NCBI GenBank assembly: GCA_958295985.1
Contig: OY282432.1
Location: 3,629,001-3,693,000, forward strand
DNA length: 64,000 bases
Direction of reading: 5' to 3'
From: an uncultured Candidatus Binatia bacterium
Lineage (GTDB): Bacteria; Desulfobacterota; Binatia; UBA9968; JAJDTQ01
Part shown: positions 25,724 through 34,401 of the stretch, in pieces
How positions within the stretch are numbered: position 1 is the stretch's first letter
Layout of the letters: every line of letters begins with the position of its first letter
Made by a program: the position numbers and the translations under genes
Notes under the pieces: model-generated
What the model saw: only the letters and a program-made list of their open reading frames with translations
The model's database searches: none
What the model was told of the DNA's origin: nothing

Positions 25724-27564
25724 GACCCCGCTTCCCTGTTCTCCAGCAGGCGCTGCCGCCGGATGTCGCGGGTCGCCTGAACGTCGACGGTGAGCGAGTC
25801 CGGGTCGATGACCACGCCGTAGACGCTACGGGCGGTCTCCACCGATACCAGCTCGTTCTCCACGTCCTGCAACACCGCCGCCGGGTCGCGGTCCAGCGGG
25901 CTGCCGTAGCCGCCGCCCATGCCGAGGGTGTAGTAGAGGACGTCGTCCCGCTTCAGCTCGAAGCTCACGTACGGCAGCACGCGCGGCGTGCCGCCGAGCT
26001 CGTCGAGGGCCTGCGGAACCCGGTCGGCGCTCAGCATCTCCCCCAGCGCGGTGCCCTCCAGGTGGACCAGGATACTCGGTGCGCCGGGGTAACCCCCGAA
26101 GATGCCGCGGCCGCCGTTGGTCAGGCCGGCCACGCCGAAGGCGACGCCTTCGATCTTGCCCTCGGGCGCCTTGTGCACCGACAACGCCATCTCCGCCCCG
26201 GTGCCGCCGCGAAAACGGCCCGCCCCCTGCTGGTCCTTGGCATGGCGTCGGAACAGGAACAGCATCGGGCAGTTCATCTCCAGCCACTCCACGTTGGGGC
26301 AGGTCATGAAGTCGAGCTTGGTGGTGTCGACCCCGTCCATGATGGCCCGGGCGCCGCTGCCGCTTAGCGGCGACATGGCCAGGCTCGTCGAATAGAACAT
26401 GCCGTGCTGGTTCACGCCCGAGGTCCGTACCCGGCGTCCGCCCCAGATGCGCACCATGATCTCGTCGCGCCATGCCGCGCTGCCCGCCAGCATGCCGTTC
26501 AGGACCGACACCACGAGGTACTTGGCGGTGGCGCCGCCCGAGGTGGTGTTGAGGGAGACCGGGGCCGGATGGGTGACGTTGATCAGGGTCCCCGGCGGAG
26601 CGATGGTCTCGATGGGCCGGAACAGTCCGTGGTTACGGGGGAAATCGTAGGCCACGGTCTCCACGAGCCCTTCGAAACAGGTGCCGAAGGTGGCGTGGTA
26701 GGGCAGGTTGACGCCGACGCTCGCCTGAGGGTCGGTGCCGGTGAAGTCGAAGACCATGCGGCTGCCCTGCTTCTTCAAGGTCAGCCGCACGGTCCACGAG
26801 CCCTCCCTGGACTCGATGGCGGCGCTGTCGCTCCACTCGCCGTCGGGGATACTCTCCAGGCGCTTGCGCAGCGACCGCTCGGAATAGTCGATCATCTGCG
26901 CGGCGACGGCGTCCATGAGGTCAACCCCGTGGAGGATGTAGAACTGCTGCATGCGCGACTTGGCCACGCTGTGGCCGGCCAGTTGGCAGTTGATGTCGAG
27001 GGCGACCATGTCGGGACGCCGGGTCATGTTGATCAGCGTGTCGAACACGTCCTTGCGCAGGTTGCCGCGGTCCACCAGCTTGATGCCCGGAATGCGCAGG
27101 CCCTCGTGACAGATCTCCCTGGCCTCGGGGGAATCGCCGCCCGGCGACAGGGCGCCGATGTCCATCACGTGGACGAACGAAGCGCTCCAGCCGATCAGGC
27201 GTCCCTCCACGTGGATGGGGGAGATGAGGTAGACGTCCGATTGATGGACGGCCGACACGTAGGGATCGTTCAGGAGGAAGACGTCGTCCTGGTTCACCCC
27301 GTCATATCCGGCGAAGCGTTCCTTGATCCATTTGACCGTGAACCCGGCGCAGGCCACGTGCCAGGGCATGGACTCACCGGTAGCCAGGATCTCGCCGTCG
27401 GCGCGGTAGAGCGAAGCCATGTAGTCGTGCATCTGGGTCGTGTTGACCGTTCCGCCCACCCGCTCGATGGTCGTGCCCATCTCCTTGGCGATGCGCTGGA
27501 GCCGGTGCGAGAGGATCTCGAAGGTGACCGGATCCACGGTCCGGCCGTTACCGCCTTGTTCCAT
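25720..27564 (-). CDS. hyuB: Hydantoinase B/oxoprolinase/acetophenone carboxylase-like subunit
   Basis: The 614-residue HyuB-family protein begins DPVTFEILSHRLQRIAKEMG and contains the family blocks NDPYVSAVHQSDVYLISP, a GDSPEAREI loop and a late CPNVEWLEMN and GGYPGAPS. With HyuA it forms ATP-dependent hydantoinases, oxoprolinases or the carboxylating subunits of acetone and acetophenone carboxylase. It overlaps hyuA by 17 bp and the zinc-ribbon fusion gene by 4 bp. Because a gamma-like zinc-ribbon partner is present, a carboxylase is favoured over a hydantoinase, but this is inference. Confidence 0.9.
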   Translation of the reverse strand: MEQGGNGRTVDPVTFEILSHRLQRIAKEMGTTIERVGGTVNTTQMHDYMASLYRADGEILATGESMPWHVACAGFTVKWIKERFAGYDGVNQDDVFLLNDPYVSAVHQSDVYLISPIHVEGRLIGWSASFVHVMDIGALSPGGDSPEAREICHEGLRIPGIKLVDRGNLRKDVFDTLINMTRRPDMVALDINCQLAGHSVAKSRMQQFYILHGVDLMDAVAAQMIDYSERSLRKRLESIPDGEWSDSAAIESREGSWTVRLTLKKQGSRMVFDFTGTDPQASVGVNLPYHATFGTCFEGLVETVAYDFPRNHGLFRPIETIAPPGTLINVTHPAPVSLNTTSGGATAKYLVVSVLNGMLAGSAAWRDEIMVRIWGGRRVRTSGVNQHGMFYSTSLAMSPLSGSGARAIMDGVDTTKLDFMTCPNVEWLEMNCPMLFLFRRHAKDQQGAGRFRGGTGAEMALSVHKAPEGKIEGVAFGVAGLTNGGRGIFGGYPGAPSILVHLEGTALGEMLSADRVPQALDELGGTPRVLPYVSFELKRDDVLYYTLGMGGGYGSPLDRDPAAVLQDVENELVSVETARSVYGVVIDPDSLTVDVQATRDIRRQRLLENREAGS

Positions 27565-29695
27565 CGTTCCGTCTCCGGGAAAGGGTCGCGCGTGAGCCGA
27601 CCGCGATACGGATGTTGCCGATGCCGTCCATCACCGCCCGGTCGCCCGGGTTGATCAGCACCGTCGTGATCGGCGTCTCGATGATGCCCGGCTCGGCGAT
27701 GACCATGCCCGGCCGCATCCCGGCGACGTCATACAACACGGTGGGCACGAAGTCGCCGAACTCCTCGAAATAGACGGGCCGCGTACCCTTTCGGGCCGCC
27801 GAGACCTCGCCGCCGCCCTCCAGGGGCCGCAGGGCGGGCTTGGGCAGCGCCCCGGACCCGGTGACCCGTAGGGTGACGATCTCCCGGCCCGCGGCCCGGT
27901 AGGCGGAACCCTTGCCGTAGGCTGCCTCGTAGAGCCGGTCGAACCGGGCGTACACGGCCTCGAGGTCCTCTTCGGTGAGCGCCGCCTCCCCCGGCGGGAT
28001 CGGGACGTTGATCTCGTGGACTTGGTAGCGGTAGCGCATGTCCACGCTCCGCGCGAGGGTGATGTCTTCGCCGCCGAAGCCCGCATCCTCCAGGCTCCGG
28101 CGGACCTTGGACAGGATCGGCGCGAAGGAGGCGTTGACGCGGCCGGCCGGCGCCGGCACCAGGGAGCGGTCGGAGACCCCCTCCTCGTACACCACGTCCG
28201 ACGACACCAAGCCCACCGCGCCGTGGACCGAGGCCGTCACGGGGATGACCACCTGCTCGATTCCCAGCTCGGCCGCGAACCGGCCGGCATGCACCGGACA
28301 GGCGCCGCCAAAGGCGAACATCGTGTCGTTCCGGGGGTCGTGCCCGCGCTGGACGGTGGCGTTGCGAATCAGGTCGCTCATCTGGGCGTTGACGATGCGG
28401 TGGATGGCGCTGGCCGCCTCGGTGACGCTCATGCCAAGGGGCTCCGCCACCCTTTCCTCCACCGCCCGGCGCGCGGCTTCCACGTCGAGGGCGATCTGCC
28501 CGCCGAGGAAATACTCGGGGTTCAGGTATCCGAGGATGAGGCTCGCGTCGGTGACCGTGGGCTCGGTGCCGCCGCGGTTGTAGCACACCGGCCCGGGGTT
28601 GGCGCCGGCGCCCCCGGGGCCGACCTTCAGGAGGCCGGTGCCGTCCTCGATCCAGGCGATGCTGCCGCCGCCGGCGCCGATGGATTCCACCCAGATCTTG
28701 GGTGACAGCAGCCGGTAACGGAGGAAGGTTGGCTGGTAGTCCCGCTCCATGGCGGCGTCGCGGATGATGCCGACCTTGAAGGTGGTGCCGCCCATGTCGG
28801 CAGCCACGATGTTGTCGATACCGCACAGACGGCCCATGAAGTGGCAGGCGGCAACGCCGGCCGCCGGGCCGGACTCGATGGTTCCCACCGCCTTCCGCAC
28901 CGAGTCGTCGACGCCCATAACGCCGCTGTAGGCCTGCATGATCAGCGGTTCGCGCCGCAGGCCCCGGTCCCGCAGGATCGCGCGCAGGTCGTTGAGGTAG
29001 GAGCCGATCCTGGGGCCGATGTAGGCGTTGAAGACCGTCGTGGCCGTGCGTTCGTATTCGCCCTGGAAGGAGGCCGCCTCGCTGGAGAGGGTGACGAACA
29101 GGTCGGGGTAACGCCGCCGCAGCAGCTCGCCGATCATTCGTTCGTGGCGGTCGTTGGCGATGGACCAGAGAAGCGAGACCGCCACCGACTCGACGCCGTT
29201 GTCCACGAGCTTTCGGATCGCACGCTCGGCTTCCGCGTCGTCCAGGTTCACCAGCACGTCGCCTTCGAAGTCGATGCGCTCGTTGACCTCGGCGATGAGC
29301 CGCTTGGAAACGAAGGGTTCCGGTTTGGTCAGGGCGGCCATGTGGTGGGCTTCGGACTCGGGCAGTCCGGCCACCACGCCGCCGCGCATCATCAGGATGG
29401 TGTCGCCGAAGCCGGCGGTGGCGATGAGGCCGGTGCGCGCGCCGCTGCGCGTGATCAGCGTGTTATCGCCGATGGTGCAGGCGTGGTAGAAGAGCCGGGT
29501 GGCGCCCAGCAACCCGCGCTCGTCGGCCATGCCGAGGTGGCGCGCCGCGTCCCGCACTGCGTCGAGCACGCCCAAGGCGAAGTTGTGCGGCGTCGAGGGA
29601 GCCTTGCCCAGGGTCATGGTCCCCTCGCCGCTCACCGCGACGCAATCGGTGAAGGTGCCCCCGATGTCGACACCGACGATGTAGACGTCACTCAC
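27548..29695 (-). CDS. hyuA: Hydantoinase A/acetophenone carboxylase-like ATPase subunit
   Basis: The 715-residue ASKHA-fold subunit opens with the phosphate-binding VGVDIGGTFTDCV and has DMGGTTFKV (phosphate 2) and GAGGGSIAWI with CYNRGG. It hydrolyses ATP to activate the carbonyl substrate or bicarbonate. The start is a GTG at 29695; the gene lies 48 bp after the binding-protein gene. A later CPVHAGRFAAELG block carries the second nucleotide motif. It is paralogous to the HyuA at 47417-49519. The substrate is unknown. Confidence 0.92.
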   Translation of the reverse strand: MSDVYIVGVDIGGTFTDCVAVSGEGTMTLGKAPSTPHNFALGVLDAVRDAARHLGMADERGLLGATRLFYHACTIGDNTLITRSGARTGLIATAGFGDTILMMRGGVVAGLPESEAHHMAALTKPEPFVSKRLIAEVNERIDFEGDVLVNLDDAEAERAIRKLVDNGVESVAVSLLWSIANDRHERMIGELLRRRYPDLFVTLSSEAASFQGEYERTATTVFNAYIGPRIGSYLNDLRAILRDRGLRREPLIMQAYSGVMGVDDSVRKAVGTIESGPAAGVAACHFMGRLCGIDNIVAADMGGTTFKVGIIRDAAMERDYQPTFLRYRLLSPKIWVESIGAGGGSIAWIEDGTGLLKVGPGGAGANPGPVCYNRGGTEPTVTDASLILGYLNPEYFLGGQIALDVEAARRAVEERVAEPLGMSVTEAASAIHRIVNAQMSDLIRNATVQRGHDPRNDTMFAFGGACPVHAGRFAAELGIEQVVIPVTASVHGAVGLVSSDVVYEEGVSDRSLVPAPAGRVNASFAPILSKVRRSLEDAGFGGEDITLARSVDMRYRYQVHEINVPIPPGEAALTEEDLEAVYARFDRLYEAAYGKGSAYRAAGREIVTLRVTGSGALPKPALRPLEGGGEVSAARKGTRPVYFEEFGDFVPTVLYDVAGMRPGMVIAEPGIIETPITTVLINPGDRAVMDGIGNIRIAVGSRATLSRRRNDGTRR

Positions 29696-29743
29696 GCTGT
29701 TATCCCAGGTGCGGCGTCGGCAACGAAAGGGCGACTGTCGGCG

Positions 29744-30877
29744 CTAGTTGCCGCGCAGTTTCTTGGCCAGCTTTCGCGATACCTTCTTGTAGAAGTACTG
29801 GTTCTTCACCACGTTCTGATCGGTGCCGAAGTAGATCCTGGCGCCGGCGGCGCGCTTGCTTTCCACCAGCTTGTTGAGCTGCGAGCCGTCGCGGAACGGC
29901 GAATCGCGGCCGATCACCTTCCAGATGGTGTCCTGCCCCTGTTTCGTCAGCATGTAGACGGACAGAAGCTTGGCCAGGTTCGGATGCGCGCTGGTCTTGG
30001 GCACGCTGACCTCGCTCGCGGTGCCCGACATGAAATCGTCCATGGTGGTGAAGTCCACGGGCGCCCCCTTGGCCTTGAGCCGCGAGTAGGCCACCGGTTT
30101 GGTATCGAAGGCGAATATCGGGAACTCGCCGGTGGCCACGCGATTGTGGACACCCGTACGGGTCGTGCCGATAATGGTCCCGTTGGCAACCATGGCATCG
30201 ACGATGCGGGTGGCCTCTTCTTCACCCAAATGGATCGCCGCCTCGACCCAACCCACGGCAAAGACAGTGGTCCCGATCTTCCCCTTGTATTCGGCATCGG
30301 TGAAATCCTGGTAGGATTTCGGCAGGTCCTTCGCTTTCACCAGGTTAGTGTTGTAGCCAATGATATGGATGGAAGCGCCGATGACGACGGCGGCTCCGTT
30401 GATGCCGATCTCCTCGCTCTTGAGGCCGGGCATCAGCTTTTTCCAGTCGACCCGTTCGAGTGCGCCGGCCTGGTCCGACGGGATCTGTTGACGCGACGGG
30501 GCAAAGAAGATGTCGGTGCTGGCGGCGCGCCCGGTCTTGGCCTCGTCGATCAGCCGCGGCATCAACTTCGATGCACTGGGGCCGGGGGTCGTCTTCAGCC
30601 GGACCTTGATGCCGTAGGCCTTGTTGAGCCCCTTCTCGAGCGCCGACATGAGCTTGGGAGAGTTCCAGTCTCCGGACCCGAAGACGTTCAACTCACCCTC
30701 GCGTTGCGCGGCAGCGACCAGTTGCTTGAGCGCCTCGCTGCCCGTCTGGGCGGACGCCGGCGCAGCGGTCCCGCCCACGGACGCCGACGCCACGCCGGCC
30801 GCCATGGCCAAGACCGCGGTGCGCCGCGCGCGCCGCAGCAGAAAACCCATGTTCGATCGCCCGGAAAGAGACCTCAT
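29744..30877 (-). CDS. ABC transporter extracellular substrate-binding protein
   Basis: The 377-residue protein has an N-terminal export signal with several arginines (LLRRARRT) before a hydrophobic stretch and an ASAQ cleavage region; it may use Sec or Tat. The mature part resembles Fe(III)/thiamine/putrescine-type receptors (QREGELNVFGSG, TDIFFAPSRQQI, YNTNLVKAKDLP). It is the first gene of the HyuAB operon, behind a strong promoter and a GGGAGGTAACGACG ribosome site, and its cognate fused permease is the last. Linkage to HyuAB suggests it collects the substrate of that enzyme, perhaps a carboxylated or carbonyl compound. Confidence 0.88.
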   Translation of the reverse strand: MRSLSGRSNMGFLLRRARRTAVLAMAAGVASASVGGTAAPASAQTGSEALKQLVAAAQREGELNVFGSGDWNSPKLMSALEKGLNKAYGIKVRLKTTPGPSASKLMPRLIDEAKTGRAASTDIFFAPSRQQIPSDQAGALERVDWKKLMPGLKSEEIGINGAAVVIGASIHIIGYNTNLVKAKDLPKSYQDFTDAEYKGKIGTTVFAVGWVEAAIHLGEEEATRIVDAMVANGTIIGTTRTGVHNRVATGEFPIFAFDTKPVAYSRLKAKGAPVDFTTMDDFMSGTASEVSVPKTSAHPNLAKLLSVYMLTKQGQDTIWKVIGRDSPFRDGSQLNKLVESKRAAGARIYFGTDQNVVKNQYFYKKVSRKLAKKLRGN

Positions 30878-30930
30878 CGTCGTTACCTCCCAGAGTCACT
30901 GCGGCCTTCGATTGCTTCAAGGAATGCGCT

Positions 30931-30960
30931 ATCATAATTTTGGGTGAAGAAGTTTGTCAA
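30931..30960 (-). promoter_or_regulatory. Sigma70 promoter of SBP-hyuAB operon
   Basis: On the minus strand TTGACA (30960-30955) and TATGAT (30936-30931) are separated by 18 bp, near the consensus. The ATG of the binding protein is 54 bp downstream of the -10. The rest of the divergent spacer (to 31126) contains AT-rich sequence and no gene. Confidence 0.65.
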
Positions 30961-31126
30961 CACTGGCTGGCCGGCGCCGCTGACGATGGGACCATCATTC
31001 ATGTGACCAAATTCGGATGATCCTGATGAATGGGCTCTACTTTCGTGATATGCTGCTTGATGGCAGCCGGATACTACGGAAAGACCTGTTTTTCATGAAC
31101 AGCGCTCACATCCGGGGACGCCCTCG

Positions 31127-33556
31127 ATGCCGACACCCGAGCCTCTGACGCCGGATCAACTTTTCACCCAATGCGATCCGGATGATATCAAGCTGCCGTT
31201 CGCAGACGGTGCGGCGGTTCGGTCGGACAGTCTCGGCCAGGAGCGGGCGGTGGCAGCGGTCCGTTTCGGAGTCGGCATCAAACGCCACGGCTACAACATC
31301 TTCGCCTACGGTGCTCCCGGCACCGGCGGGCACGCGCTTGTACGGCAGCAGATCGAACAAGCCGCTACCACGATGCCGGCGCCGCCGGATTGGTGTTACG
31401 TCAATAATTTCGAAGAACAGCACAAGCCGACGGCGCTGAGTCTTCCGGCCGGCCGCGGCTGCCTCCTGCGGGCCGACATGGACAGGCTCGTCAGGGAACT
31501 GCGGTCCGCAATTCCCGCAGCTTTCGAGAGAGAAGACTATCAAGCCAGGGTCAAAGCCCTCCAGGCCCAGTTCAGCGAACAACAGGAAGCCGCCTTCAAC
31601 GAATTGCAGGAGCGCGCCAATGCGAAAAACGTTGCCTTGATCCGCACTCCGTCGGGTCTTGCCCTTGCTCCGACGTCAAAGGGCGAGGTCATCAGCCCGG
31701 CGGCGTTTCGGCAGTGGCCGGACGAGACCCAGAAAAAGATCCAATCGGACATTTCGGAGTTGGAAAAGGAGCTTCAGGAAATACTCCGGAAATTGCCGCA
31801 ATTGGAACGGGAACAGCGCAAGCAACTGCGGACGCTGAACCAGGAAGTGACGAGCCGCGCGGTGGGCCATCTGATGGAGGAACTCGCCGGGAAGTACGAT
31901 GACCTCCCGGACGTGCTCAACTACATCGAACAGATTCGAGCGGACTTGCTGGAGAACGCCGAGGAGTTCCAGGCAGCCGAGCCCCGTTCGCCTCAGGAGA
32001 CCATGGCGCTGGCCATGCGAGGCGGACCCGGCAAGCCGTCGTTTCGGCGTTACCAGGTCAATGTCATCGTGGACAACGGAAATTGCCGGGGCGCACCGAT
32101 TGTATACGAGGATCTGCCGACCCATGCCAACGTGACCGGCCGCGTCGAGCAGATGGCGCAGTTCGGCGCTCTGACGACCGATTTCAATCTGATCAAGCCC
32201 GGCGCGTTGCATACCGCCAACGGCGGCTTCCTGCTGATCGATGTTCGCAAGCTCTTCATGCAGCCGATTACCTGGGAAGAGATCAAGCGCGCCCTCTTTT
32301 CGAACGAGATCCGCATACAGGGAATAAACGAAGCGCTTGGGTTCGCCAACACGGTGACCTTGCAGCCGCAACCGATACCGCTCGACGTGAAAGTCGTCCT
32401 GTTGGGCGACCCGACGATCTACTACACGCTGAGTCAGGCCGACCCGGATTTCGCGGAGCTCTTCAAGGTGGCCGCGGATTTCGACGATCAAGTGCCGCGA
32501 AACAGCGGCAACACGGCCCGTTATGGACAGATGATTGCCAACATCGCGCAGCGCGAAAACTTGCGCCCCCTCGACAGGAATGCCCTGGCGCGTGTGATCG
32601 AACGCGCCGCGAGGCTGGCGGACGACTCGGAACGGCTGACCCTTCGCATGCAGCTCATCTCCGATCTCCTGTGTGAGGCGGACTATTGGGCGGACCAGAA
32701 CGGCAACGGCGAGATCAGCGCCGGAGACGTGCAAGAAGCCATAGACGCGCAGATCCATCGTGCCGACCGCATTCGGGAACGCAGCCACGAGCAGATCCTA
32801 CGCGGAACCATGCTGATCGACACCGACGGTGAGGCGATCGGGCAGGTAAACGGGCTTTCCGTTCTCCAACTCGGAGAGTTCGCCTTTGGCAGGCCGAGCC
32901 GCATTACCGCGAGGGTGCGGCTGGGGCGCGGTGAAGTCCTTGATATCGAACGCGAAATCGAGTTGGGGGGACCGCTTCATTCCAAAGGCGTCCTCATCCT
33001 GTCGGGATTTCTCGGCGCGCGATTTGCTCGTCGCCACCCGCTGGCATTGTCGGCCAGCCTGGTATTCGAGCAGTCCTACGGCGGTGTGGACGGCGACAGC
33101 GCGTCTTCCACCGAGCTCTACGCTCTGCTCTCGGCGTTATCCGGGCTCCCCATACGCCAATCTCTGGCCGTAACCGGTTCCGTCAACCAGCACGGTCGAA
33201 TCCAGGCCATCGGCGGCGTCAACGAGAAGATCGAAGGCTTCTTCGATATCTGCAAGGCACGTGAGCTCACCGGAAATCAAGGCGTGCTCATACCGGCATC
33301 CAACGTCAAGCATCTGATGCTCCGGCAGGACGTCGTGGATGCCGCGGCCCAGGGAAAATTTCATGTCTACCCGGTGGACACCATCGATCAGGGAATCGAG
33401 CTCCTGACCGGTGTCGCCGCCGGAGAGGCCGACGGTAACGGATACTTCCCCCCTGAAACCATCAATGGCCGCGTACAGGCCACGCTCCTGGAGTTTGCCC
33501 GGAGCGCGCGCGCCTTTGCGGGAGGTGACGCTGCCACGGATGAGGGACGGCCATGA
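31127..33556 (+). CDS. Lon-like ATP-dependent protease (AAA_32/LonC-type)
   Basis: The 809-residue protein has an N-terminal AAA_32 region, a central coiled-coil insertion (residues 145-235, KLPQLEREQRKQL-like) and a C-terminal Lon protease domain. The Ser-Lys dyad is S658 (DGDSAS) and K701 (VNEKIEGFF), 43 apart as in Lon. Walker B-like GGFLLIDVRKLF is present, but the P-loop reads GAPGTGGH (62-69) without the usual lysine, so ATP use may be altered or absent. It would degrade or remodel cytoplasmic proteins under stress. Its stop overlaps the next gene's ATG (ATGA), linking it to the universal stress protein. Confidence 0.9.
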   Translation: MPTPEPLTPDQLFTQCDPDDIKLPFADGAAVRSDSLGQERAVAAVRFGVGIKRHGYNIFAYGAPGTGGHALVRQQIEQAATTMPAPPDWCYVNNFEEQHKPTALSLPAGRGCLLRADMDRLVRELRSAIPAAFEREDYQARVKALQAQFSEQQEAAFNELQERANAKNVALIRTPSGLALAPTSKGEVISPAAFRQWPDETQKKIQSDISELEKELQEILRKLPQLEREQRKQLRTLNQEVTSRAVGHLMEELAGKYDDLPDVLNYIEQIRADLLENAEEFQAAEPRSPQETMALAMRGGPGKPSFRRYQVNVIVDNGNCRGAPIVYEDLPTHANVTGRVEQMAQFGALTTDFNLIKPGALHTANGGFLLIDVRKLFMQPITWEEIKRALFSNEIRIQGINEALGFANTVTLQPQPIPLDVKVVLLGDPTIYYTLSQADPDFAELFKVAADFDDQVPRNSGNTARYGQMIANIAQRENLRPLDRNALARVIERAARLADDSERLTLRMQLISDLLCEADYWADQNGNGEISAGDVQEAIDAQIHRADRIRERSHEQILRGTMLIDTDGEAIGQVNGLSVLQLGEFAFGRPSRITARVRLGRGEVLDIEREIELGGPLHSKGVLILSGFLGARFARRHPLALSASLVFEQSYGGVDGDSASSTELYALLSALSGLPIRQSLAVTGSVNQHGRIQAIGGVNEKIEGFFDICKARELTGNQGVLIPASNVKHLMLRQDVVDAAAQGKFHVYPVDTIDQGIELLTGVAAGEADGNGYFPPETINGRVQATLLEFARSARAFAGGDAATDEGRP

Positions 33557-34401
33557 CGCCGCGCGACAAGGACTTCGACGTCCGCCGAATCGTGGTTGCC
33601 ATCGACAACTCGGTCCCCGCGACCTCCGCTCTGGAAGCCGCGGCTGCGCTTGCGGCGCAACTGCACGCAGAACTCGAAGGGATTTTCGTTCAGGATATTG
33701 ATCTGGCCCGGCTGGCCGCGCTTCCAGTCGGTCGGGAAATTCAGTTTTTCACGGGTCGGGGACGAGATTTCACGGCCGACGCGCTGGACGCTCAAAACCG
33801 GGAGCAGGAGATTTCCGCAAGACGAGCTATTGCCACGGCAGCCGCGCGGGCGCGCGTTACGCATGCGTTTCGTGTCGCGCGCGGGCAGGTCGCGGTCGAA
33901 GTCATCAGCGCTGCGGGCGACGCCGATCTGCTCATCCTCGGTATCGGCAGCACGTCGCCGGGCGGCCGTGCCCGGCTTGGGGGTACGGCGCGTACGGTGG
34001 CCGAGCGCGCCCCTCGCTCGGTTCTGATATCCAAGCCCGGGACACGACCGATGGGCATCCCCCTGGTCTGTTACGATGGCAGCAACGGGGCGAAGCGCGC
34101 ACTCGAAGCAGCCATACGGATTTTCGGTGCGCGTGAGAAAGGTCTCACGGTGCTGATCGATCCGGAAGACCTCGACGGCGCGGGACATTTGCGCCGGGAG
34201 GTCGCTGACCGACTGAACCCCCTGCGTGTTCAACCCAGGTTCTTGCGCAGCGTGAATCCCGCGCCGGACCAGATCTGCCGGTTCGTTACCGAGTCCGGCG
34301 CAGATGTACTGGTGATAGCCGCGGACTCGCGGGTCGTCGCCGGATCTCGAAAGCCGCAGATTCTCGAATCCGTCGCCTGCCCCGTGCTACTCGTACGCTA
34401 G
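33553..34401 (+). CDS. Tandem universal stress protein (two UspA domains)
   Basis: The 282-residue protein contains two UspA-like halves. The first opens RRIVVAIDNSVPATSALEAA and has an ATP-loop-like LGIGSTSPGGRARLGGTARTV around residues 135-155; the second opens IPLVCYDGSNGAKRALEAA and ends ACPVLLVR. Only the first half keeps the G-x2-G-x9-G-type loop, so the second may not bind ATP. It is translationally coupled to the Lon-like gene and ends head-on against astB, overlapping it by 15 bp. A stress-linked role with the protease is inferred. Confidence 0.86.
   Translation: MTPRDKDFDVRRIVVAIDNSVPATSALEAAAALAAQLHAELEGIFVQDIDLARLAALPVGREIQFFTGRGRDFTADALDAQNREQEISARRAIATAAARARVTHAFRVARGQVAVEVISAAGDADLLILGIGSTSPGGRARLGGTARTVAERAPRSVLISKPGTRPMGIPLVCYDGSNGAKRALEAAIRIFGAREKGLTVLIDPEDLDGAGHLRREVADRLNPLRVQPRFLRSVNPAPDQICRFVTESGADVLVIAADSRVVAGSRKPQILESVACPVLLVR

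Noticed and set aside
23468..25780. Plus-strand open frame of 770 codons
   Set aside because: It is antisense to the ABC permease, the zinc-ribbon fusion and the end of hyuB; composition is typical of an antisense shadow.
28841..30937. Plus-strand open frame of 698 codons
   Set aside because: Antisense to hyuA and the binding protein, with no domain pattern.
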